Shown here: piece by piece, positions 33,775 to 46,600 of the stretch | Layout of the letters: each line of letters opens with the position of its first letter | Numbering within the stretch: the first letter of the stretch is position 1 | Assembly: GCA_964007475.1 (NCBI GenBank) | Contig: OZ023274.1 | Span: 30,435,250-30,499,249 of the forward strand | Reading direction: 5' to 3' | DNA from: Hybos culiciformis | Lineage: Eukaryota; Arthropoda; Insecta; Diptera; Hybotidae | Length of the DNA: 64,000 bases | Translations under genes and position numbers: made by a program | Notes under the pieces: model-generated | The model's input: only the letters and a program-made list of their open reading frames with translations | What the model was told of the DNA's origin: nothing | Databases searched by the model: none

Positions 33775-34430
33775 ATGTAAGTAATTCAAAGTATTTTTTT
33801 TTTTAATTTGCTTGTTATAACTTAATTGGCTGATATATTTTTTTTTTCAAAGCTTGTTTTTGTGTATTTTTCAGTGCTTACAAGTAATATCAATACATAC
33901 ATCCAATTAATATGAAAACTGCATTACGATAGAACGTGCGCTAGTATGTATACCCCAAATCAAAGATGCACAAGCCTATACTCGACTAATACTTATTTTT
34001 TATTAATTCTCAAAATAAATTGAAATAAAAAAATGTATTATCAATTATCATGTTCAAGGGAATAAAAACGTGTACTTGTGTGCAAAATCCTTGGCAAAAT
34101 CGTATACATACTCATTTCATGAATTTGTTTTTGTTTTTTATTTCTGGTTTCTTTAAATACACTGTTAAAAATAGCATTGAGCATTGATCAAATTAAAATA
34201 ATTAAGGAATCATTACTATAGGTATCTTCGAGAAGTCAACCACCAAAGGAATACTTGCATTTTGCTTCGGTAATAACGGCAATAAGTAATTTGGCAATAC
34301 GGGGAATTTTAGGCAATAAATTGTCAATAAGAGCAATAAATTGGGGGAATACGAGTAATAGTTTTACAATATTTCATCCATTATGTCTTAATTATACACA
34401 ATACATTAACATCTAATACTTATATAAAAA

Positions 34431-35363
34431 TGAAAATTCTCTGTTTCTCTGTCCTCTGTCCTCAATCACGCCTAAACCGCTGGACGGATTTGGCTGAAAT
34501 TTTGAACTTAAGTATCATTGGGGCCCGAGATGGTTATAGGGTACTAGAAATTTTGATCAGAGGCCCCGGCGGGGGGCTACCTTAGAAGCCGGTTCTGAAA
34601 TTTAGGTATATTCCAATAAAATATAGTAGCGCTGGACCCGAAAACCCTATTTATAAAACTGGATGTTGAGAGGCCCCCAACCGTTGTCCCAGGGCTCAAT
34701 TGGGGGGCTATATAACAAATTTCGAAATTTTGAAATTAAGTAGCATTGGGACCCGAGATGGTTATAGGGTACTAGAAATTTTGTTCCGAAGCCCCGACGG
34801 GGAGCTACCTTAGAAGCCGGTTTTGCAATTTAGGTATATTCCGATAAAATGTTGTAGCGTTGGACCCGAAAAGCCTATTTAAAAAACTGGACCGTCCCGA
34901 CCGTCCCAGGGCTCAATTGGAGGCTATACAACAAATTTCGAAATTTCAAAATTTTGAAAATAAAGAGCCTAGAGACCCGATAGGTTATATTTTTGATCCG
35001 AGGTTCCGACGGGGGGCTACCTTAGAAGGCGGTTTTGCAATTTAGGTATTTATTATAGCGTTGGACCCGAATCGACTATTTAGGAGACTGGATGAGTTAA
35101 GGCACCGGGGAAGTGGCTATTTAACAAATTTCGAAATTCTGTTTTTTTTAGTGCAAAAAATGCAATTTAGATATATGTAAAATATTATAGCGTTGGACCC
35201 GAATCGACTATTTAGATGACTGGATATGTTAAGGCACCGGGGAAGTTGATATTTAAGAAATTTTGAAATTCTGTTTTTTTAGTGCACAAAATCTGGATTA
35301 AAGTGTTTTGATATAAATATAAGTTCGGGATTACCGTGCGAAGCCGGGTATTTCGACTAGTTT
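34431..35363 (+). mobile_element. Helitron-like non-autonomous element with internal tandem units
   Basis: It starts near TCTCTGTTTCTCTGTCC and AATCACGCCTAAACCGCTGG. It ends GCGAAGCCGGGTATTTCGAC followed by CTAG before T, compatible with a Helitron 3' CTRR-T end. Two to three ~200-240-bp units inside share GACCCGA, GGTTATAGGGTACTAGAAAT, CTACCTTAGAAGCCGG and TAGCGTTGGACCCGAA. No Rep/helicase. There are no target duplications, as expected for Helitrons. Relatives are at 12990-13285 and 47825-48169. Confidence 0.6.
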
Positions 35364-35620
35364 TCTAATAAAAAAAAATTAATAGTGCGTTCCGAAACTG
35401 AGGCTAATAGTTTGGCAATATTTCATCCATTATGTCTTAATTATACACAATGCAATAACATTTTCTAATAAAAAAAATTAATAGTGCGCTCCGAAACTGA
35501 GGCTATTTTAGAAACTGAAAAATTATTCTAATTTCTAGGATTTCTAGTTTTGGAACAACACGATTTCACTTCTATTATTTTACATGTTTTCAAATAATTT
35601 CAGTTTGGGAACGCACTCTT
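35361..35620. repeat. Direct duplication plus small TIR element
   Basis: AATTAATAGTGCG with CTCCGAAACTGAGGCTA occurs at about 35374-35407 and 35474-35507. The segment between resembles 34358-34410 upstream of the Helitron-like element (CATCCATTATGTCTTAATTA). The second copy is the left end of a ~135-bp TIR element whose right end reads CAGTTTGGGAACGCACT, near 35601-35617. Confidence 0.6.
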
Positions 35621-35900
35621 TAATTATTGCTTTTTATGTGAATATTGCAAATGTGTACTTTTTACAGAAAATATTCTATATATACTTACTACAAACAAAT
35701 AGAAAAGAAACTACCGTTACTCACAAAACGCTCGTCTCAATCAAAGATGGCAAATTGTAAAAAAAAAACTAAGTAGCTTTTGTTCTAATCAAAGAATAAA
35801 TCACTCTGATATTTGTGGAACAAAAATTGATATTGCAATATATTTCCTATACAAATTGCTGCCAAAAATATATTTCCAAACAAAACACTATGAAAAAATA

Positions 35901-36442
35901 GCCCTTATCATGGAAGGCGCTGTCGCCAGTCGCCAAAAGCGTCAATTTGGTATCATGGAAGTCGCTGTCGCCTTCAGGCGACTTGTCGTCTAGTCGTCTG
36001 GGCGACACTAGACGAAGATCAATTGAAAATCCGTATTATTGAAGTCGTACTTTGACGCCTTTTTAATAAATTTACTTTCGCCTGCTTTCAAGTAGACGAC
36101 TAGTATATTATTTTGATGATTCAAATTAAAAAAAAAAAATTCTTTAAAAATATATTTTGAAAAAGTTTGAAAAATTCTTATTTAACTAAGAATTCTGAAA
36201 AAGAGGTAAATATAAGTTTTTTATTTATTAAAATAAATTTTTTTGAATTTTAATTTCAAAAATTTTTGAAATTTTTACGTTTTTTATTTAGGTGTTGCTG
36301 TTATTCACAAAAAAAATCAAGTGGCGCCTTGTAAGTTAGAGTCGCCTGAAAATTGGACGCCTTCTGTAATATGAAAAAGAGTCGTCGGCGACTTTAAAAG
36401 ACGACTTTGGCGACAGGCGACAGCGTCTTCCATGATAAGGGC
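35901..36442. mobile_element. MITE with TA target duplication and GC-rich inverted ends
   Basis: The ends GCCCTTATCATGGAAGGCGC and TGTCGCC repeat in inverse at the right side (GGCGACAGCGTCTTCCATGA, TAAGGGC). TA flanks both ends (35899-35900, 36443-36444). Subterminal GTCGCC/GGCGAC words recur many times on both sides. The AT-rich core carries no gene. Confidence 0.85.
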
Positions 36443-36444
36443 TA

Positions 36445-37435
36445 ATATTTTTTTTCAAATAATTTCTATGAAAAAATATCTTTCTTATTTAACTTATATA
36501 TTTTTTATGAAGAAATATATTTCTTATCCAACAATCAATAACTACCAAAAATATATTTTTCAAATAATTTGCATTGAAGAAATATATTTTCTTCACAAAT
36601 AAATATGAAGAAATATATTTTCTACACAAATAACTAAAGAAATATATTTTTCACACAAATAAAGAAATATATTTTCTACACAAAATAACCAATTATTTTT
36701 CGAAAAAATTAATTGAAAATTATTTTTATAAAAGTTCAATAACACTGCAGAACAAATTTCAACTTCATGGAGGATGCTCCTGAGACCTCACTATAATTTT
36801 TGTATTCTCACCCAAAAGTAAGTTAAAAATGAGACTTGGTTTGTTTGCATCAGCTCGAATTTTTTTTATGGACCAATTGCAATTTTTCATGCTTTCTGAG
36901 GTAGGTATATATTTGTACATTTGTACTCATAAATCGGTAACAAGTCATCGAAACACCATTTATACTTTATACCAATGGAAATCTGTTCTAATTATCTCTC
37001 CAACGACATAAATATCATTGAAACCGCCCAAGCATTTCGAATTTAATGACTGATATAGTAATGCTTAAATAATAAAAAAAACGCAGTTCGGTCCCTTTTT
37101 CAAGCATTAAAGGCATTGTAACTCATATCATAAAAATTTTTTTTACTTCGTTAAATTATAGAAGACAATCTCACCTTTCATTTTGATATCTAAACATTGA
37201 TGATCAGTTGAAAATTAGGAAAGCTATAGAGAGACATTTATCCAACATAATCAATTTCAAATCGCAAGGAAAATTTATACTGAAAATCTGCTCAAATACT
37301 TAAATTAAGATTTCTCTGCTATTTATAAACCGATTTTCAAATTTTTTTTATTGAAATGCATCTACTTGATGAGAACATTCTAATTCTGCTGATAATCAAT
37401 TCAAAAATCGTTCGTAGATGGGGCTACAAGTCACA
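36445..37435. other. AT-rich; AAATATATTTC-type irregular repeats at 36470-36680
   Basis: AAGAAATATATTTTCTACACAAA-like words recur irregularly, six or more times, at 36470-36680. No gene is supported in the rest. Confidence 0.45.
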
Positions 37436-37440
37436 TATGA

Positions 37441-37522
37441 CAATATTTGGGAATATTGGCAATATTTGGGAATATTGGCAATATTTGGGAATATTGGCAA
37501 TATATTGGCAATATGGCAATAG
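37441..37522. repeat. Tandem repeat AATATTTGGGAATATTGGC
   Basis: Three to four units of about 19 bp are followed by shorter ATTGGCAATAT remnants. Related GGCAATA words are scattered at 34265-34350, next to the Helitron-like element. Confidence 0.85.
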
Positions 37523-38340
37523 AGTTTATTGCCAAAATTAGGAGTACTAGCATTTTTTTTTAAGCTGTGGTTGACCGCTCGGGTATCTTAATATATAAAA
37601 ATTTTACGTTCGGGATACCTTGTTTCTAAAACTCAAAAACTTCTGGACCAATAGACACCATATTTAATAAGTTTCTTCAATATTTGTTTTAAAGAAACCA
37701 TTTGACATTTAATGAATTTTTGAGTCAATTATACTAAATTTAGAATTAAAGTAGGACTTAGGTCAAATATAAATTTGGAATTGAATTAATGTATGTTTTT
37801 TCTTATATTGAAAGTAAAGTTTGTATCATCAAACTTTCATTCTATCTTCATTGAAAGAATTAAAAAAATTTGTAATAAAAAAAATTTAGAGCCTATTAAA
37901 CGAAATATGGAGGCCATTTCAAAATTCCGATTTGTACGAACGCTATTTCTACCAATTTTCACCAACAACTATCCGCAGTTCGAATCTTTGCTCAAAATCG
38001 GGCCAAATATTTTTTTTCTTTAAATTAAAATTAACTTACATATGTTCTTATATATAGTTATAATAATTTTCACGGGAATCCACTTTCAACCTCTACCTAA
38101 GTATGTACCAAATAAAAAGAAAAAAATTAAAATTGTATTAAATTTTACATGAAAATAATTTCAACTATTTGCAGGTTTGAGAGCTTCTTACACCGTAGTT
38201 CGGATTCCTAGATTCTCATGCTTAGTTTACATCAAAGTGAATAAGATTGCGCATGTTTTGGCATTAATACTATCGACCAGCTAGTTTAAGTTATAAGAAT
38301 TTAAGCGCGTGACAGACAGACGGTCGGACAGAAAATAAAA
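37523..38340. other. Degenerate retroelement or Helitron-like remnant, no gene
   Basis: AACTCAAAAACTTCTGGACC near 37630 and GTGACAGACAGACGGTCGGA near 38310 resemble the ends of a dispersed repeat. The 76-codon frame at 37793 has no domain. Confidence 0.35.
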
Positions 38341-41009
38341 CCGGATTCAAAATCTGTACTCATTTTAATATGATGATTGTTATAGTTGTTGCTTGCTTTT
38401 ATGCACTTTTTTTTTGTTTCCTTCTCTGTATAGCTGACTGCATTTTAAGAATTAATTTTATGCGATGTGTAATAATCATACTGACTTCTTTTTATTGTTA
38501 TCATCTAAGTAAATAATTTTTATTTTTTTGTATCATATTGTTGCTTCTTTGTTTTCATCTTTTATTTTTTTTTATATATTCTTAATGTTGGTGGTTTTAT
38601 GTATCTTTAGAAAAAAAATAAACAAAAAGTTTGTGTCCGTATAATAAAGCTAAGAAAAAAATTGTTTTCATGGTCTAATCATTATGTTCAAAAAAAAAAT
38701 AAAAAAAATTATAATTAAATGTATTTACTACTTCAAATAAAATTCAATTCTAATTAAATGTTTAGGTTAAGGTTTTTTTGCTTAAATAAATTCCAAGTAT
38801 GAAGTTTGTCATTTTTTGTTTTAATGAATACATTATCTTGAATTACTAAGTAAGTATTGAAAAATATAATTTTCTTTTAAGATGATGACACCAACAGCAC
38901 AAATCAGAACAGTGCGAAATGAGCCGGAAAATAGAATTTCATATACCTACATATTAAATTTCTTATGGAGATAACTTAATAAGACAGAAATTTAAGCAAT
39001 TATATATTAATGGAGTTCTGACTAAAGAGCAAATGAGCAAAAAATTAACATATAAGTATACCTAGAACTAAAATCTACTCATCGTGACAAGTTAAATAAG
39101 TAATTTTATTTTTTTCTGAAATAGTTTACCTTGTAAATGACATATAAAATACTACTATATACTACTATTATAAATAAATTCCAATAATTTTACTTTAAGA
39201 ATTATACAAAATTTAGGGGACAAGTTTAAATAAAGAATATACATCTAAACATATACTTTAAAAGTAAAATTACATAAAATAAAGTATATTTTCTAGATAA
39301 TTATCAAAAAAAAAAATGTATAAGTATATATACAAATATTTTTTTAAACATATCAAATAAAATTTTAAAATTATTCTCCTGGTACTTATAACAAATTTCT
39401 TTAAAAAGAGATCAGTTAATTGGATTTAATAAATAACCATAAAAAAGTTAATTTATATGAAATAGTATGAATTCCGTTCAATGACCTAAGAGTTAAAAAG
39501 ATATTTCTTGGGATGAACGAGCATCAGTCCAATATAAATCGATATTTATAGTACTGCTACTACACTTAATATTTAAATAAGAACTATTGAATAGCACACA
39601 TAGTAGTTGCCTTAAATCTAAAATAATTCCATGTTGCCTAATATAGGTAAATATTTAGTAGACTCACTAATATAGGTAAATATTTAGTAGACTATATGTT
39701 CAGGATAATTATATTTTAAACCAGGAAATTTAATTAAAATTTTATCTATAAACGTTTATTTTGTCGGATTATCAAGTATATACATAAGTTATCATCAAAG
39801 TGAAATAGAGATAAAAAAGTGAGTTTTGAAAATTTATTAGCTCCTAGAAAAAAGTTTTAAAGATGTCTTAATTGAAATTAAAATCGCGTACCTAATAACA
39901 TTGCAGTTTTTAATTTTTTGTATATTTAGATTCCGTAATGCAGATATTTGTAGATATTTATATTTATATAAATTCATATTCAAGTTTACCTTATTATTAC
40001 AATACATATATTATATTTTTATATTAAAATTAATGTAAAAAAAAAAATTTCTTTATAAAAGACAAGCAGCCGTTACACATTTTTTGTTTTCTTTTACTAA
40101 CATCTACGCGTATAACTTTGTGTTATAATACATAAATCCACCCTAAAAATATTAAAATGTACGCGCGGCACAAACCATCGGTGCATGAGCAGATGTTAAA
40201 TACACCAAAAAAAAATAAAAAAAAATAACAATTCTTGTGTGCCTTTTTATAAGTTTCAAAAATACAGAGTTTTATTTTGAACTCTACATACTGTAAACTA
40301 TAATGTCTAAGATATACATACATATATATATTTTTTATTTTGTTTTAACCCCAAAAAATTGGATGTTTTAATAAATATGAAAAAAACAAAAAAAAGAAAA
40401 AGATAAAAATTCTTTACAGTTTACAAACAAAAAAAAAAAAAAAGGAAGCAAAATTTAACAAAATCATTAGACCCTTCTATAAAATACAAACAAGGTTTTT
40501 CATATATTTAGATCGCGTGCGCAATTTAGTCAACTCAAATATCTCAAACGAAACGGATATAAATTTCATAAGAACTTTTTTTTTTTTCAAAAATTTTATT
40601 TAAAAAAAAATATTTATTTGGCTGGAAGTGAATTAAAAAAGAAACCACAACTCGGGTTAACAAATAACATAATTATAGTTTCTTTTTAATTCGCAAAACT
40701 ATCTGACGTTTCGTCGACCTATTTTTTAAGGCAAAAAAAAAAAATAAAACTAATTCTGTTGAAGACACTTACGCAAATATTCAAAGTTCAATTAAATTAT
40801 TTGAAAAAAAAAAAAAAAATATTAATAAAATTTATCTAAAAATTAAAATCATAAAATAGATAGAAAAAAAATTAGACAAAGCATAAAAAAAAATTGTTCT
40901 TAAATATATAATTTTTTTTTTTTTGCAATTATTGTGATAAATTTTCATAAGAACCTACAAATACCTACTTCCCCATATCTAAATCAAAATTATTATAAAA
41001 AAAAAAAAA
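38341..41009. other. Upstream region of spdo, no gene seen
   Basis: Mostly AT-rich single-copy-looking DNA with fewer recognisable mobile elements than elsewhere. It would hold the spdo promoter, 5' UTR and any enhancers, but I cannot place them. One 28-bp-period duplication (CTAATATAGGTAAATATTTA) lies at 39638-39692. Confidence 0.4.
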
Positions 41010-42897
41010 ATGTCATTCCACAATTATACAAATCCAGCATTTTGCCAAAAAAGTGAGTTTTATCTAACATCACCAAATCATAAAACACCATCATCACCAC
41101 AACAACATCAACAAATTCATCATCATCAACAATTTGATTATGAGCAAAAGATGCGTAAAATTCAACGTAGCATGTCGGCGCGTTCAATTCAAATGACCAG
41201 CTCGATGAGAAAAATTAATGCGCTAAATCGAAGTCACCAATTTTTGGAGAAACAGCAACAACGGTCAATTAATCCATTCGATGTAACTAATAGATCTGGT
41301 AGTGGTCGCTATGCACTTGTTCCAGTTGAAGAACTTAATTCTGCAAGGAAAGATCATTATGCCGTCATTCCAGGTCCAACATCTGAAGACTCTAATCATC
41401 AAACTATTGGTCACCAACATCAGAGAGAACGATTCACAAAAAGTCAAGATTACATAGACCAATGTTCCCACATTTCAGTTCATGATGACAAACCGCTTTC
41501 ATTTCACGAAGAACTTGACACATTCAAAAGTTTGCCACCAATTCTGTCGCCCGATGAAGAACCAAAATTAAAATCAGCATTTTCCAGTGATTTTGGTAAA
41601 AAACAAATTGTTTTATTGGATACCAAAAATAATCAACGTTATGCTGTCGTTCCAACTGAAGAAGATGAAGACATTGTAGATGAAAATCATGAAATAATTC
41701 AAATGCATAATGGACGAGCACATCGCTATGCAGTAATACCCGCTGATGTTGACGACGAAGAAGAGGACGAAGAAGAAACATGTTTGAGCAATTCTGATTT
41801 GAATCAGAGCAGCACACATCACGAACAACCATTGCATTCTTCAACACCACAAAAATTTTATCATGATCATTATAACTCATCCTATCCGAGTACGCCAATA
41901 AAAAATCCAATTGCCACCAGAAAACTATTAGAATTATTATCTACACCAAGAAAAATGCCAAATCATAGAATAAGTATTACTCCACCATCTGCAACTACTG
42001 CACGACCTAAGGTATTGCGGCGTTGCCAAAGCCAGCAGAAACAAATATATGTTAGTAATCAGCAAATAAATAGGCATGAATTAACACCTCAAAGATTACA
42101 ATATGAACAAATAAATGCATTAACTAAATATGCTGATACATCATCACCTATTCCGAATCGCCACCAACAACAGAAAGTTGCACAAGTTCCACCTAGAGTT
42201 GCTGCTGCACAATCAAATCAAATGAGCAATAATGAAGATAGTTTAAATAAATCTTTTGAAAATTCATATCCACAAAAGATTGCGAATGCTACAGCAACCT
42301 TAGGTAATCAAAAATTTTATTCAAAAATCTATACTTAAGTACTTACTATAACTAATTTTATTTTTTATGTTTTTAACACAGGTATTGTGTCTATAATGTT
42401 AATACTTGGAAGTACTTTAAATGCAGGACTATGTATTTACTTAATTGCTCATGTAAGTCAAATTAATTACTTACTTACCTATACCTCGAATTATACTTAA
42501 AAAAATTTTAGAATGTTTAAGAAAATTTTAAATAAATTCCTTTGTTTTTTAAATATTTTAGACTGGGCGATCATTTTATTTAGAATTCAGTTTGGCTGCA
42601 GCTTTTTCTGGTGTAGGTCTTGGAGTTCTAGGATTTAGATCAAGACATTGTGAATGGCTACCAAATAGAAGTTACATCTCTGGTTATATTTTGGTTACAG
42701 TATTTTGTTTATTAAAATGCTGTGGCCTATTAGTTTTATTAGCATTGGATCCGTTTCCAGGAATGCCATTGCACGACGTAACAACTGGAATTGTATTAGG
42801 ATTGTCAACATTTACGATATTTTTCATTGGATTAGGTGTTATCGGTACTTATTGGTGTTATAGCCCACCACCAGACAATCGGGTGAATGTTTATTAA
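41010..42897 (+). CDS. spdo: Sanpodo, four-pass membrane regulator of Notch, three coding exons
   Basis: Sanpodo promotes Notch signalling in the Notch-on daughter of asymmetric divisions and is inhibited by Numb through endocytosis (family knowledge). Exons are 41010-42303, 42382-42452 and 42562-42897. The introns are 78 and 109 bp, each GT-AG, and phases agree, giving 566 residues, close to the Drosophila length. The start is the first Met after an in-frame stop at 40980. Residues 6-11 (YTNPAF) contain the NPAF site that binds the Numb PTB domain. NPF lies at 88-90. Four YA(V/L)(V/I)P repeats start at Y101, Y117, Y211 and Y240, each fitting YxxPhi. An acidic run covers 246-256. The long N-terminal part is Gln/His/Ser-rich and looks disordered. 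Exons 2-3 encode four hydrophobic spans (about 433-453, 462-480, 495-517, 529-553) and a short tail ending NVY. The assignment rests on motif and architecture, not on a search. Confidence 0.88.
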
Positions 42898-42921
42898 TAT
42901 ATTAATTTTTGTACTTTTTTA

Positions 42922-42927
42922 AATAAA
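42922..42927 (+). promoter_or_regulatory. Probable polyadenylation signal of spdo
   Basis: AATAAA lies 24 bp after the spdo stop codon in a T-rich 3' UTR. In DNA this AT-rich the hexamer is common by chance, so the distance to the stop is the only support; other AATAAA hexamers follow further downstream. Confidence 0.4.
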
Positions 42928-45900
42928 TGTATATTAAACTAAGTTATGTTATTTAAGAAAAGCTAAGCTTAGGAAATTTTTTTTTCGTAAAATAAGTTAG
43001 TACGTACTTACTTGCTGTTTGTGTAGTGATGAAAATAGGAAAAAGAAGTATTTTTCTTGAAAAAAAATTTTTAAGGTTGTTTTTAATATAACTCAACGTG
43101 TGTTTTTTTAAATATTAAGTATTTAAGACTTTACTTTTAGTTAAATACTGTTAATAAAAATTTATTTTTTATCTTATCGAGGGTAATTTAAATTTTCTTA
43201 TAAAATAATAAATTAAATAAAAATTGTTTGAAACCAATAAAACATAAATGATTGATTATTTCCATTACCTGCACAAAATTATTTACGTTTTAGGAAAAAA
43301 AAAGATAAATTCATGTATATATTTATCGATATATTAACTCTAAGTATACCTAGTTTTATTGAAAGTTTATTGGAGTGACAACAACATTGTTCCAAATAGT
43401 TATAAATAATAACTAAAATAACAATTTCAAATTTTGCCAATGAAAAATAATTAATCTAGGTATACCTACTATTAAAATCTATATAAAATTAATTACATTT
43501 TTTTTGCATTTTTTTATCATTATATTCGAAGAGTTATATATACATATTTCCTATTTAGTTGGCCAGTCTCTAAGTAGCAAACCAACAAATTTAAATCATA
43601 GCAACATAATTAAAATTCCACAACATTGTTTTTTTCGACAATATTAATAAATTTGTTTTTGTTTTAAGTAAACACTTCATGCATTTTAATCAATTCTGGT
43701 TAAGAAAAAAAAAAATTAACAACAAAAAATAATTGATTTGATTGAGTTTTATTACAAAAATAAGTACCTATAGGCACTTTATTTTCTTTTTATCGCAACA
43801 TCGCAAACAAAGTAATCCTGAAACAAAACAAAATAAAAAAATTATTTACATTATTCACCATTTACTCATTTGTTTTTGTTTACATTTACATAATCGTATT
43901 AATTTTCAAAACAGCAAAATATTATTTTTAGAAAAAAAAAATTATTACTCAACTTTTTTTTGTAAACCAGAACAACAAGTTCAAAGTAATCAGAAATATA
44001 TGTGTAAAATATAATTATTTAATAAATTTGCTTAATTTGTCCAAATTTTAAATAGGTAATTTTTTATTCAAGCAAACGTTAATTTGAATTTCAAAACATG
44101 GGCATGAAAGACTTGTAATGATTAAATTCCAAGTTTAACTGTTTGAATTGTAAGTATTAGTTCTTGGAAATTTGACATGTCTATGATATATAATGAAACG
44201 TGCATTTGCGTATGATGTGTGTACACCTATACGCTATACAAGTTTGTTCATTCTAAATTTTTTCATTACAAATTTTGGCATTCACATTTTTGTTAATTAG
44301 AAATTTTTGCACATTAAAAATAAATGCATTACAAATTTTTGCACATTACGAATTTTTAATTACAAATTTTTCCATTAAAAATTTCCGAGAAATGTCTTGT
44401 ATTTGAACCTGATGTTCATCTAATTATGTTTACATCTCACAATATCGAATTATACATTTTGATGGCTGATTGAACTAAGAAAATTTTAAAAATATTCCAA
44501 AATTTTACCAGACGAAATAGAACAATGTTACACGTCATAGATTTTTATCTTTAGTTAAAAATGTGTATTTAATTCCATTTTATTAATTAAAAACAAATAA
44601 TATTGAAAACTAAAGAAATTTTATTTTGATACAGACGAAAATCTGTTCTTAATGGAGCACAATCTGAGGACAATTTTAACAACCTACAAAACAAATACAC
44701 ACAGGCACAAAAATTATACAAGTAACTATTCTTTATCCAAAATAAAGCATTATTTTTATTTAGTTTCAATAAAAATTTTCATTTCTCTACAAGCGAAAAA
44801 ATTGTATCAAAACAATAATCTTAAAAATAAAAAAATTATTTTTCTTGTTTGTACAAGTTAAATTTAAACCGAGCTTCTTCTTCGTAATGTGAATTTTTTT
44901 TTTATTATATTTTTCGAACTTATTACTTGACTACGATTACTTAACGTAAGACTTATATACGTGTGAATTTATATAGTAGTAAATAATTTCATCAATTCCA
45001 TTACCGATATACGTAAGTATGTTTCATTATAATCTTTGTAATAAATTTAAATTTAAAATAATTTAAATGTGAAAATGAAGTTATAAATACTTCTTTCCCG
45101 CTGGGTTTGAGTCTGGACTGCACAAGGAATCCATTATTTCGATCAAAATTTTTTACCAGATAATCTGGTTGACTTGTTTACTGCTCTTATGTAATTAATC
45201 TATTATACTTGTCATCAAAATATTGTATTAACATTATAAATTATATTAATGCCAGATCTTGATGATATTTATTTATAGTTATTTAGGTTTTCATGATATT
45301 TAATTAATGTGTACATTATAAACACTTTTTACTTATTATTAACATATAACAGAGTTGTACAGTAAATTTGTACATTTTTTCTCATTATTGTTTATCTAAA
45401 ATATTGTAAAATATCTAAAATATTGTAAAATAACTTTGAGGATTTTTATTTATTTTGTAAAAAAAGACGATAAGTGAACGGTGATTTTGATTTCATAAGT
45501 TTTTAGCAATATGAACAAAATTATATATGTATTAAGAATTATATACACTTTAAGTTTAAGTTTAATTATTGAAAATTTGGGTATTACTATTAGATATAAG
45601 CATCTAAGATACCAAAAATCACAAGTTCGAAATTAACTAATATATAATAATATATAATTTTATATTAGGCGGAATAAAGATGCGCACCTACTACCACCAG
45701 CACCACCTACTAATTTCTTATAAAAAATATTATATGTTAAGTAGGTATTTTATTTGGAATTCATGTTTGTGTTGTATATTCTATGATTTTATAGATTTAG
45801 TCGAAAAGGATAAGAATTTTAATATTTAATATATATCGGCTGGAATTGAATAGATTTTTTTCACATTCTAAAATTATAATATTAATTGCCTTATTAAAAA

Positions 45901-46600
45901 ATGTTTCCCCCGATTTTTTTCAAAGTTAAAAAATTACATATTATATAACAAATAGACCCACATTATAACAATATAAAATACTTTAATATAAGAAAAAATT
46001 AAAATAAATGAAATTTATTAATATTTTAGAATTATTTTTTAATTTATAATCACATTTTCACCTTAATATTAAACTTTCATAAATTTTTTTTTATATTCGA
46101 TATATTGTTTTTCATTTAATGCATAAATTCACTTACTTAATGCATCATTTCTCTAATTTTCTTCTGAAAATGTTATTTTTGAAATGGAATTTATTACATA
46201 AAAAATTATAATGTATATACTTATTGTGATAATTTGTGAAGACTTTGAAAAAAAAAGAAAAAATATTTAACAAAAAAAACTCGTAATAATTGATTTAAAA
46301 ACGTATTCTACAAAAATGTTAATAATTTATAACTCATATAAGATTATTTATGAAAATTTAAAATCATCTATTTGATTTTAAAACTATTTTTAATTTTAAT
46401 AAGTATAGGTAATTTTATAAATTTTGTATTATCAGTCTTATCAGTAATAATACATTTTTTTAATCAATCAATCAATCCGCGAAGATAGATAGATCGATAT
46501 TTACGCATTACAATAACAATATTTCTCGAATATGAAAAAAAATATGAATAAGTATTATTATTATTATTTTTTTTTTAACAAATCTTCGAGGTAAAAAATT
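42928..46600. other. Intergenic between convergent genes, no gene seen
   Basis: AT-rich. Repeated ACAAATTTTTGCATTA/ATTACAAATTTTT words lie near 44265-44380 and a short TCAATCAATCAATC run near 46462. Frames at 43742 and 44652 have low-complexity, domain-free translations. Confidence 0.45.

Noticed and set aside
41265..41910. Minus-strand frames opposite spdo exon 1
   Set aside because: Shadows of the plus-strand coding exon; low-complexity and without homology signals.
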